Below are positions 53,882-62,414 of a stretch of 64,000 bases of DNA, one piece after another. Below the pieces are notes generated by a model, which was not told where the DNA came from, searched no databases, and saw nothing but the letters and a program-made list of their open reading frames with translations. The DNA comes from Luteimicrobium album (GTDB lineage: Bacteria; Actinomycetota; Actinomycetes; Actinomycetales; Cellulomonadaceae). Numbering within the stretch: position 1 is the first letter of the stretch; the number at the start of each line of letters is the position of its first letter. The stretch is taken from positions 1 through 64,000 of the forward strand of contig NZ_BSUK01000001.1 of assembly GCF_030161555.1 (NCBI RefSeq). Reading direction: 5' to 3'. The position numbers and the translations under genes are program-made.

Positions 53882-54151
53882 ATGACCAGCCCCGACGCCG
53901 ACGCCCGGCGCAAGATCGTCAACCGCCTGCGCCGTGCGCGTGGGCAGCTCGACGCCGTCCTGGCCGCGGTCGAGGGCGACGCCCCGTGCCGCGAGGTCAT
54001 CACGCAGCTCGCCGCCGTGTCGAGCGCGCTCGACCGAGCCGGTTTCGCGATCGTGTCGTCGGCGATGAAGGACTGCGTGGACGAGCCCGAGGACGGCACG
54101 GACGGGCTCACCGCCGAGGAGCTCGAGAAGCTCTTCCTCATGCTCGCCTGA
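53882..54151 (+). CDS. CsoR/CstR-family repressor
   Basis: 89 residues. DUF156 helical fold: RRKIVNRLRRARGQLDAVLAAVEGDAPCREVITQLAAVSSALDRAGFAIVSSAMKDCVDE. The two Cys (about 36 and 65) are present but the copper-binding His between them is replaced (SSAMKDC rather than xxHLxxC). Lacking the His, it resembles persulfide-sensing CstR more than copper-sensing CsoR. An operator lies upstream and a Cys-rich protein gene follows. Confidence 0.8.
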   Translation: MTSPDADARRKIVNRLRRARGQLDAVLAAVEGDAPCREVITQLAAVSSALDRAGFAIVSSAMKDCVDEPEDGTDGLTAEELEKLFLMLA

Positions 54152-54225
54152 TGCCCGCCTGACCGCCCGCCCCCGCCGGCCGGGGCGAGCGACCCGTCCG
54201 AGCCCACCCAGGAGACGAACGAACG

Positions 54226-54387
54226 ATGTGCTACCCGATCACCTGCTCGACCTGCGGAAAGACCACCTGGACCGGGTGCGGCCAGCACGTCGACGACGTC
54301 CGCCGCGACGTGCCCGCGGACCAGTGGTGCGACGGCCACCCCGACGCACCGAAGGACACGTTCTTCGCCCGCCTCCGGCGACGCTGA
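54226..54387 (+). CDS. Small Cys-rich zinc-type protein
   Basis: 53 residues; GGAG precedes the ATG. Sequence starts MCYPITCSTCGKTTWTGCGQ and continues HVDDVRRDVPADQWCDGHP, with six Cys and two His in a fixed pattern (MCxPxTCxxCGKxTWxGCGxH ... WCxGH) that I recall as a small conserved actinobacterial protein often found near sulfur or metal stress genes. Seventy-four bases after the CstR-like gene, so probably the same transcript. Confidence 0.7.
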   Translation: MCYPITCSTCGKTTWTGCGQHVDDVRRDVPADQWCDGHPDAPKDTFFARLRRR

Positions 54388-54554
54388 GCCCTCCCGGCGC
54401 TTCGGGCGCTCAGAACGGCGCACCGCCTGGCGCCGCGAGCCGGACGAGAGTGCGGCCCGGAGCGCGCAGGACGCGGGCCACGCCGACCGTCGCGAGCGTG
54501 CGAGATCGCGCCCACGGGACTGCCGGGAGGCTGGTCAGCGCTGCGGCCGACTGT

Positions 54555-54575
54555 TAGAATCGAACACATGTTCGA
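54555..54575 (+). promoter_or_regulatory. SOS (LexA) box and -10 element overlapping the DUF222/HNH start codon
   Basis: TAGAAT (54555-54560) is followed by TCGAACACATGTTCGA (54560-54575), a perfect LexA site. The ATG (54568) lies in its spacer. Expected start of transcription coincides with the ATG, giving a leaderless message silenced by LexA until DNA damage. Confidence 0.88.
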
Positions 54576-56415
54576 CTCCGGTGGTGGCGGTGTGCCCAGC
54601 GATGAGTCGCTGGACGGTGCGCAGATCTGCGCACGTGCCGACGTCGCCGGCCCGTCGGTCCTGGAGCTCGCGTTCGCGCACCTCGTCGCGCGGCTGCTGG
54701 AGGTGCCGTCCACGGGCCGCGAGCCCGCTCCCGGCGACGCACTGACGGTCGCAGCGGGCGCCAGCGCGGAGACGAACGGCGACGCTGGCACGCTCGTGGG
54801 GTCGGTGCCCCCGCCCGAGGCGATGATCGCGACGGCTGCCGAGCCGCTCGGCGGCACGGGACTCGCGACGGGCGCGCCCGCTCGGGCCGAAGCCTGGGCG
54901 GCGCTAGACCTCGCGGGGGCGCCGGACGACGTCCTGGTCGACGCGATCGTGGGGTGGCAGCAGGTGGTCTCGTGGGCGGCGGCCGAGCAGGCCCGGGTGG
55001 TCGGGGAGCTGTTGGCCCGGGGCGGGTCCTCGTCGCGAGCGGCGGACGCGGTCGTGCACGAGCTCACGGCTGCGCTGGTGACGTCGCGGCGCACCGCGAC
55101 GGCCCTCGTCGGCCGAGCGGCCGGGCTGGGCCGGGCACCCGAGGTAGCCGACGCCCTGGCCGGCGGGTGGATCGACACCGCCCGCGCGGACGTCCTGGTC
55201 TCCTACGACGCGGTCCCGGTCGCGGTGCGTGAACGGGTCGCAGCCGACCTGGTTGGCACCGCGGACGCGCCGGGCCCCGCGATCGGGCTGACCCCGGCCC
55301 AGCTGCGTGAGCGGCTGCGCCGGGCCGCGATCGAGGCCGACCCGGGTGCCGCGAGCGTGCGGGCGCAGGCCGCGGCCGCGGATCGCCGGCACGTGTGGAT
55401 CGACCCCGCACCGGACCAGATGGCCTGGCTGACCGCGCTCCTTCCCGCGGCGGATGCCGCCCGCGTCTGGGCACGGGTCGAGGACCTCTCACGTACCGCG
55501 GTCTGCGCCCCGGGCGAGACCCGGACCCTGGCCCAGGCCCGCGCCGACACCCTCACCGACCTCGTCACCGGCACGACCGGCACCGAGACGACGACCCAAG
55601 ACGGCGCAGCGCAGACCACCATGACCGGCAGCGATGTCCCCGGCAGCGATATCCCCGCCACCGGTGCGACCGGTTCGGTCGGTTCCATCGGCTCAGGGGC
55701 GGTCCGGACGGTCGTGAACGTGACGGTCGCAGCCACGACCCTGCTCGGGCTCGATGAGTCCCCGGCCGTCCTGGCCGGGTACGGCCCGGTCCCCGCCGCG
55801 GTGGCCCGGGTCCTGGCCGCGGGCGGCGACGCGACCTGGCGCCGGATCCTGACCGACCCCGCCACCGGCGTCGCCACCGACGTGTCCCGCACCGCCTACC
55901 GGCCCGGCGTGGTGCTCGGGGACCTGGTCCGCACCCGCGACGCCACATGCACGTTCCCCGGCTGCCCCGTCCCCGCGACCCGGTGCGACCTGGACCACCT
56001 CGACCCGTTCGACCCCGCCCGCCCCACCGCCGGGCAGACCCGCGCCGACAACCTGCACCCCGTGTGCCGGGCCCACCACAACGCCAAGACCCACGGCGGA
56101 TGGACCACCAGCCGCGACCCCGACAACACGATCACCTGGACCGCGCCCTCCGGACACCGCTACACCACCCCGGCCCGACCCACCGACCCCACCCTGCCCA
56201 CCGGCCCCACCCGACACGGGCCACCACCCGCTCCAGAGGCGCCGCCTGCGACACAGCTGCCGCCGCGCACCCCACCGCACCAGGCGCGACCGACAGCAGC
56301 AACGCCGTCGAGACCCACAGCACCGGCAGCGCCATCGACCGCCAGACCGCGGTCGGGATCAAGGCCGTCGCGTCCCGAGACCACCACGCGCGACGACGGC
56401 GACCCACCCTTCTGA
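54568..56415 (+). CDS. DUF222/13E12-family HNH endonuclease
   Basis: 615 residues. Central DUF222 helical domain (VDAIVGWQQVVSWAAAEQARVVGELLARGG ... GWIDTARADVLVSYDAV) and C-terminal HNH domain (CTFPGCPVPATRCDLDHLDPF ... ADNLHPVCRAHHNAKTHGGW). In Mycobacterium tuberculosis several 13E12 repeat genes are LexA-regulated, which agrees with the SOS box here. Many actinobacteria carry several copies; mobility or DNA-damage roles are unsettled. Pro/Thr-rich tail. Confidence 0.9.
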   Translation: MFDSGGGGVPSDESLDGAQICARADVAGPSVLELAFAHLVARLLEVPSTGREPAPGDALTVAAGASAETNGDAGTLVGSVPPPEAMIATAAEPLGGTGLATGAPARAEAWAALDLAGAPDDVLVDAIVGWQQVVSWAAAEQARVVGELLARGGSSSRAADAVVHELTAALVTSRRTATALVGRAAGLGRAPEVADALAGGWIDTARADVLVSYDAVPVAVRERVAADLVGTADAPGPAIGLTPAQLRERLRRAAIEADPGAASVRAQAAAADRRHVWIDPAPDQMAWLTALLPAADAARVWARVEDLSRTAVCAPGETRTLAQARADTLTDLVTGTTGTETTTQDGAAQTTMTGSDVPGSDIPATGATGSVGSIGSGAVRTVVNVTVAATTLLGLDESPAVLAGYGPVPAAVARVLAAGGDATWRRILTDPATGVATDVSRTAYRPGVVLGDLVRTRDATCTFPGCPVPATRCDLDHLDPFDPARPTAGQTRADNLHPVCRAHHNAKTHGGWTTSRDPDNTITWTAPSGHRYTTPARPTDPTLPTGPTRHGPPPAPEAPPATQLPPRTPPHQARPTAATPSRPTAPAAPSTARPRSGSRPSRPETTTRDDGDPPF

Positions 56416-56486
56416 CTCACCCTCCGAGGGCGAGTCCTTCTGAGCACCCACGGTTCCTGAGCGCCCATGGGTTCGCCGTCTTCGCG

Positions 56487-56815
56487 TCAGACGCTCGGGC
56501 CGCGACCGTCCGCCGTCGCCCGCTGCTCGTCGCCGGCCCGCTCGAGTCGTTCGGTGAGCGATCGCATCGTCCGTTCGAACGCGTCCTCGAGGTCCACGCC
56601 GTAGGCGTCGGCGAGCACGCACAGCGACCACAGGCAGTCGGCGAGCTCGTGGGCGACAGCCTCGTCGAGGTCCTCGCGCGGCCGCACGCCGGCCTTGCCG
56701 AGAGCGTGCTTCGCGAGGTCCCCGACGTCGCCGACGAAGCCGCGCACGAGCTCCTCCGCCGTCCCGGTGCGACGGTGTGGCGGGTGTGTTCACGGGCGTC
56801 GTCGAACCGCTGCAC
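56487..56815 (-). CDS. MazG-like nucleotide pyrophosphohydrolase, one-base frameshift
   Basis: FVGDVGDLAKHALGKAGV ... DEAVAHELADCLWSLCVLADAYGVDLEDAFERTM is the MazG-like helical fold with its metal-binding ELxDxxW pattern (ELADCLW). The N-terminal piece (VQRFDDAREHTRHTVAPG) is in another frame; one G/C at 56763-56765 restores GTAEELVRGFVGD. GTG 56815 is used as start; in-frame coding similarity (LSEELCEIQRTARA) extends to 56857, so the true start may be a CTG there, overlapping the cyclase stop. Confidence 0.7.
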
Positions 56816-56853
56816 CGCGCGGGCGGTGCGCTGGATCTCGCAGAGCTCCTCGC

Positions 56854-57907
56854 TCAGCCCCGGTACGCCCGCTGCAGCTGTACGGGCTCGATCATCCCCA
56901 GCCCCTGCACCTCCACGCCGGGCCGCGCGGTGAGGGCGAACCGCGCGTCGTCGGCGAGGAGGCCGGCGGTGCCGCGATCGACGAGCACCGTGCCGGGGTC
57001 GGCGATGTCGACGAGCCGGGCGGCGAGGTTGACGCTCGGCCCGAACACGTCGCCGAACCGCGCGAGCACCCGCCCCCAGACGAGGCTGACGCGCACGGGC
57101 ACGCCGTGCTCGCCGCGCGTCGCGGGCGCCTCCGCGAGCCCGAGCGCTACCTCGGCGCCGGTCGCGACGTCGTCGGCGACGTAGAGCACGGCGTCGCCGA
57201 TGGTCTTCACGACGCGCGCGCCGGCGGCCGCGATGACGTCACGCGCGCCCGACTCGAAGTCCTGCACGAAGTGGGCGAGCTCGATCGACTCGAACCCGGC
57301 GGTCCGCTTGGTGAAGTCGACGATGTCGGCGAACCCGACGGCGCGGGCGAGCCGGAGCTCTCCCTGCCCGGCGCCCCCTCTTCGCGTGCGTGGGAGAACT
57401 CGACGGCGTATCGCCCGGCGTAGGCGGCGAGCTGGCGCCGCCACGCGTGGGTGAGCTGACGTTCGAGCACGGGCGCGATGCCGGGCAGCCGGTCGAGGAG
57501 CTCGAGGCGCGCCGCCACGGGCTCGTAGCCCTGCAGCTCGACGAGGTCGCCGACGAGCGCCTCCGCCTGCCAGAGGACGAGGCGGTCCATGGTGTGGCCG
57601 GTCGACCGCAGGAGCGTGGTCACGGTGCTCTCGTCGAGGTGCTGCGCCTCGGCGAGCTCGAGGATCTCGCGCAGGGCGCGCACGTCCTCGGCGGTGAAGA
57701 TCCGTTCGTCCTCGTCGACGGCGGGGAGCCCGAGCGCCCGCCAGGCCTCGTGGACGAACTCGACGCCGGTGCCCAGCTCGCGGGCGACCTCGGCCGCGGT
57801 GCGGGCCGCGGGACCGCCGAGGAGCTCGTCGTCGAGGCCTGGTCCGGGGTCGCCCCGTCCGGTGTCCCGGCGACGTCGCCGTGCGGGTCCCGATCGTCCG
57901 TCGTCAC
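56854..57907 (-). CDS. Class III adenylate cyclase with N-terminal regulatory domain, two one-base frameshifts
   Basis: 351 residues after repair. A helical N-terminal domain (VARELGTGVEFVHEAWRALGLPAVDEDE, TAEDVRALREILELAEAQHL) precedes the catalytic domain: VGFADIVDFTKRT (metal Asp), VVKTIGDAVLYVADD (Lys and second Asp), GPSVNLAARLVDIA (Asn, Arg). Layout recalls pH-responsive Rv1264-type cyclases whose N-terminal domain is autoinhibitory. Breaks at 57846-57849 and 57366-57368. The GTG start overlaps the birA stop. Confidence 0.82.
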
Positions 57908-58821
57908 CCGCCCAGGGTAGCGGCGCCGCCCGCCCGGACGTGGCGTACGTCACCGGAGACGACGGCGTGCTCGGTGCCGTCGTCGGCCCTGACCAGCAGC
58001 TCGCCGTCGGCACCCAGCCCGTACGCGTCGCCGTCGAGGCTCGTCCCGTCGACGAGGTCGACCGCGACCCTCGAGCCGACCGTGACGCACACGTCCGCCA
58101 CGGCGTCGGCGAGCGCCGCGTCGCCCGTCCCGTCGTCACCCGGCAGCCGGGCGGTGCGGGCGTCCCCGGCAGCGGCGCGCCACACGTCGAGGATCCGCAC
58201 GAGCTCGCCGACCTGGGCGACGAGCAGCGTGGCACGGTCCGTGGTCGCAGCCCCCGACAGCGCGAGCGACGTCGCGCTCGGTACGGGCAGCTCGTCCGCG
58301 GCCTGGGTCACGTTCACCCCGACGCCGACGACGGCCCGCCCGTCCGCGAGCACCTCGACGAGGATCCCCACGGCTTTGCGGTACGGACCCCAGCCGGCGA
58401 CGTCGACGCCGTCGACTGCGGGCAGGAGCACGTCGTTGGGCCACTTGAGGACGGCTGCGAGCGACGTCGTCGACCGCAGCGCACGCACGACCGCGAGGCC
58501 CGCGAGCAGCGGGAGCCACAGCAGCCGGTCACCGGGCACACCCGGATCGACCAGCAACGACGACGTCAGTGCGGCGCGTGCCGGCGTCTCCCAGGTCCGG
58601 CCGGCGCGGCCCTTCCCGGCGGTCTGGTGGTCGGCGGCGAGGAGCGCGGGCGCCGGCCAGGCGCCGGGCGTGCGGGAGGCGGCGGCCACGAGGTCCACGT
58701 TCGTCGAGGCGGACGTCGCCACCACGTCGAGGCGGGCCAGCGGGCCGTGCGGCGTCAGGAGGGCGGACGCGAGGGCGTCGGCGTCGAGCGCGGGACGAGC
58801 GGCGGCGGGAGCGTCGGTCAT
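57904..58821 (-). CDS. birA: Biotin--[acetyl-CoA-carboxylase] ligase
   Basis: 305 residues from ATG 58821. SASTNVDLVAAASRTPGAW, TAGKGRAGRTWETPARAALTSSLLV (biotinyl-AMP loop) and LKWPNDVLLP are diagnostic. No N-terminal HTH, so monofunctional as usual in actinobacteria. Biotinylates the alpha subunits of acyl-CoA carboxylases; the beta subunit gene is divergent at 58972. Confidence 0.93.
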   Translation of the reverse strand: MTDAPAAARPALDADALASALLTPHGPLARLDVVATSASTNVDLVAAASRTPGAWPAPALLAADHQTAGKGRAGRTWETPARAALTSSLLVDPGVPGDRLLWLPLLAGLAVVRALRSTTSLAAVLKWPNDVLLPAVDGVDVAGWGPYRKAVGILVEVLADGRAVVGVGVNVTQAADELPVPSATSLALSGAATTDRATLLVAQVGELVRILDVWRAAAGDARTARLPGDDGTGDAALADAVADVCVTVGSRVAVDLVDGTSLDGDAYGLGADGELLVRADDGTEHAVVSGDVRHVRAGGAATLGG

Positions 58822-58971
58822 GCGACCAGTCTGCGACCCGGTACGACCGTGTGCCCTCGCAGCGTGCGCCCCGCGCCACGGCCCACCCTTGTCGACTTCC
58901 TCCAAAGCCTCCCGCGGAGCCCGCGCGTCGTCCCCGTCGAGTTGGCGGCAGCCACCAACTAGGCTCGCAGG

Positions 58972-60595
58972 GTGACTCAGGACCCAGCCGCGACCGTCGA
59001 CGCGGCCATCGCTCCCGCCCGCCCGACCGGCACCGCGGCCAAGCTCGCGGACCTCGCCGAGCGCCGTCGGGCCGCCGTTGAGCAGCCCGAGGAGAACGCC
59101 CGGACCAAGCAGCACGCACGGGGAAGAAGTCGGCGCGCGAGCGCATCGAGGCGCTCCTCGACGAGGGCAGCTTCGTCGAGCTCGACGCGTACGCGACGCA
59201 CCGGTCGGTGAACTTCGGCCTCGACAAGAAGAAGGTCGCGGGCGACGGCGTCGTCACCGGGTACGGGACGATCGACGGCCGCCAGGTGTGCGTGTACAGC
59301 CAGGACTTCACCGTCTTCGGCGGGAGCCTCGGCGAGGTGCACGGCCAGAAGATCACCAAGGTGCAGGACCTCGCGGTGCGCACGGGCGTCCCGATCATCG
59401 GCATCTCCGACGGCGGCGGCGCGCGCATCCAGGAGGGCGTCGCGGCGCTCACGCAGTTCGCCGAGATCTTCCGGCGCAACGTCGCGGCGTCGGGCGTGAT
59501 CCCGCAGATCTCCCTGATCCTCGGCCCGAGCGCGGGCGGCGCGGTGTACTCACCGGCGCTCACGGACTTCGTCGTGATGGCCGACAAGACGTCCCACATG
59601 TTCATCACGGGCCCGGACGTCATCCGCGCCGTGACCGGCGAGGACGTCGGCTTCGAGGAGCTCGGCGGCGGCCAGACGCACAACGAGCGCTCCGGCGTCG
59701 CGCACTACCTGGGCGCGGACGAGGACGACGCGATCGACTACGTCCGCCACCTCGTCGGCTACCTGCCGCAGAACAACCTCGCGGACCCGCCGCAGTGGAT
59801 CCCCGACGACGTGCCCCTCGAGGTCACGGACGAGGACCTCGAGCTCGACACCCTGATCCCGGACTCCGACTCGCAGCCGTACGACATGCGGACCGTGATC
59901 GAGCACGTGCTCGACGACGGCGACTTCTTCGAGGTCCAGCCGCTGTTCGCGAAGAACGTCCTCGTCGGCTTCGGTCACGTCGAGGGGCAGAGCGTCGGGG
60001 TCGTCGCGAACCAGCCCCTCGCGATGGCGGGCACGCTCGACATCAACGCCGCCGAGAAGGCCGCCCGCTTCGTGCGCACGTGCGACGCGTTCAACATCCC
60101 GGTGGTGACGCTCGTCGACGTCCCGGGCTTCCTGCCCGGCACGGACCAGGAGTGGAACGGCATCATCCGCCGCGGCGCGAAGCTCATCTACGCGTACGGC
60201 GAGGCGACCGTCCCGCTGGTCACCGTGATCACGCGCAAGGCGTACGGCGGCGCGTACATCGTCATGGCGTCCAAGCAGCTCGGCGCCGACGTGAACCTCG
60301 CCTGGCCGACGGCGCAGATCGCCGTCATGGGCGCGTCGGGCGCGGTGAACATCCTCCACCGGCGGACGCTGGCCGACGCCGCGGAGGCGGGCAAGGACGT
60401 CGAGGCGGAGCGCCTGCGCCTCGTCGACGACTACGAGGAGGCGATCGTCAACCCGTGGGACGCGGCCGCGCGCGGCTACGTGGACGGCGTGATCGCGCCG
60501 TCCGAGACGCGCGTGCAGGTCGTCCGGGCATTGCGGGCCCTGCGCACCAAGCGGGCGAGCCTGCCCCCAAGAAGCACGGGAACATCCCCCTGTGA
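58972..60595 (+). CDS. Acyl-CoA carboxylase beta subunit (carboxyltransferase), two one-base frameshifts
   Basis: 541 residues after repair, GTG 58972 with TAGGCT about 8 bases upstream. Reads [35 protein letters not shown] across the break at 59120-59123, then [29 protein letters not shown]-type carboxyltransferase, [16 protein letters not shown], the second half [43 protein letters not shown], and ends [11 protein letters not shown] after the break at 60564-60568. PccB/AccD5-like; transfers CO2 from carboxybiotin to acetyl-, propionyl- or butyryl-CoA. Confidence 0.93.
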
Positions 60596-60605
60596 GGAGG
60601 GTCCG

Positions 60606-61140
60606 ATGAGCGACCACGATGACATCACCCACGGCCCCGCCCCCTCGGCGCGGTCGACGCGACGCCCCTGCACGACGCCGTCGACGAGCTCGCGCGCGCC
60701 CTGCACGAGTACGTGGACACGGCCGTCGGTGTGCGCGCGGAGTTCGGGGCGGCGGAGGCCGACGAGGACCCCGGATCCTCGCGCTCGAGACCCGCATCGC
60801 GACGCACAACGCGCACGTGTTCGACGCGCTCCACGAGACGCTCGGCATGCACCCCGACCTCACGACGCTGACGTGGGGCGAGGACGAGGCGGCCGAGCAC
60901 GACCACGAGCACGCGGAGGGCGAGGCCGAGGAGGCGGAGGTCTTCTACCTCGGCTTCGTCGTCACTCCCCCGACGCGCCCCACGGACTCCTCGATGGGCA
61001 CCGTGATCGACCTGCTCGACGAGGCCGGCGAGGAGACCGTGACGAAGCTCGTCGACGCGGGCTTCGACGTCGTCGAGTGGGCGGCGTCCCGCGGCGAGCC
61101 CGGCCTGTTCGACGACGAGGACGACGATGACGAGTCCTGA
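60606..61140 (+). CDS. Hypothetical acidic protein in the carboxylase operon, two one-base frameshifts
   Basis: 178 residues after repair at 60640-60644 and 60773-60774. Reads [73 protein letters not shown], then a Glu/His-rich stretch ([22 protein letters not shown]) and [26 protein letters not shown]. Located between beta and epsilon carboxylase genes with a ribosome site GAGGAGGG. I do not recognise the family. Confidence 0.6.
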
Positions 61141-61408
61141 CGGCACGGGCGAAGCCCCGGAGGCCGCGACGGCCGCCGCGCAGGTCCGGGTCGTCCGCGG
61201 CGCCCCCGACGAGATCGAGGTCGCGGCGCTCGTCGCCGGGCTGGCGGCCGCGGCGGCCGGGCTGACCGTCCCCGCGGACGCAGCACCCGTCGACGAGTGG
61301 GTCAACCGCACGCGCACGATGCGCGGGAACGGCGGGACGGCCAAGAGCTTCGGCGGGCGCGCGGGCCGGCACAACGCCGACGCGTGGCGCTGGAGCCTGC
61401 GCTCGTAG
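61127..61408 (+). CDS. Acyl-CoA carboxylase epsilon subunit
   Basis: 93 residues overlapping the previous gene by 14 bases. [26 protein letters not shown] and the end WRWSLRS are typical of the small AccE/PccE subunits of actinobacterial carboxylases, which stabilise the alpha-beta complex. Confidence 0.85.
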   Translation: MTSPDGTGEAPEAATAAAQVRVVRGAPDEIEVAALVAGLAAAAAGLTVPADAAPVDEWVNRTRTMRGNGGTAKSFGGRAGRHNADAWRWSLRS

Positions 61409-61433
61409 CGCGTGCGTCGGAGGGTGGCCGAGG

Positions 61434-62383
61434 TCAGGCGGCGCGCGTCCGGAAGACGGGCCAGGCGACCTCCGTGCGGTGCCGTCCCACGTCGGGCGTG
61501 TGGACCGCGGACACCACGAACGTCTCCTGATCGGCCCGTCGACGCCGAGCGCGCGACGTGCGACGTAGCTGCCGAGCGCCCCGTACGTCCAGTCGATGTC
61601 CGCGCACGTGCCGCGGTGCACCATGACCGCGACCTCCGTCTCGCGCAGGCGCACCGGTCGGACCTCGACGGACCCGTCGCCCGTGTCCGCGAGCGCCGCG
61701 AGGGCGTCCGGCGCGGGCCGCTCGGCCACGGGCACGTACGCGACGAGCGTGCCCTGCTCGCGCTCGAACAGGTCCGGGTAGAACAGGGCCCCGTGCACGC
61801 CGGACTGCTCGGCGCCGACCGCCTGGACGGCCGCGTCGATGGCCGCGTACGCGGGGGCGGTCCACCCGGCCATCGCGAGCGAGAGGCGGGTGCGGGCCGC
61901 GAGCGCCCACGTCGCGGGCTCGAGCCGGAACTCGACCTCGCCGCCCGCCGCGTCGGTCGTGTCGGCGTCGAGCAGGTGGTCGAAGGTCCGTCCGGACGCG
62001 GGCGCGCCGCCGTCGGGCGAGGTGTCGATCCCGAGCAGCGCCCGGAGGGTGTCGACGGCGCCGCGCACCTCGTCGAGCTGCTTCTCCATGCGGTCGAGGT
62101 GCTCGCCGATGCGGACGGTGCGCTCGGTGACGTCGTCGGTGCCGACGACGGACCGCACCTCCTCGAGCGGCATCCCGAGCGCGCGCAGCCGGCGCACGAC
62201 CTGGGCGAGCGGCACCTGGGTGACGCTGTAGCTGCGGTACCCGGTCACGTCGTCGACGTGGTGGGGCACGAGCACGCCCTGGGCGTCGTAGTGGCGCAGC
62301 GCCTTCACGGTGAGATGGGTCATGCGCGAGAACTCGCCGATCGTCACGAGCCCGCTCCGCGGGCCCCGTCCGCTGCCGGCCAT
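61434..62383 (-). CDS. MerR-family regulator with GyrI-like effector domain, one-base frameshift
   Basis: 316 residues after repair. LVTIGEFSRMTHLTVKALRHYDAQGVLVPHHVDDVTGYRSYSVTQ is the MerR HTH; LDRMEKQLDEVRGAVDTLRALL the dimer helix; the C-terminal half (VAMVHRGTCADIDWTYGALGSYVARRALG) a GyrI/Bmr-type ligand-binding fold. The break near 61530 separates VDGPI from QETFVVSAVHTPD. Follows the MFS exporter on the same strand (31-base gap) and likely responds to the drug exported by it. Confidence 0.85.
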
Positions 62384-62414
62384 CCGTGCTCCCCCGTCCC
62401 GTCCTGTCCTGCCG

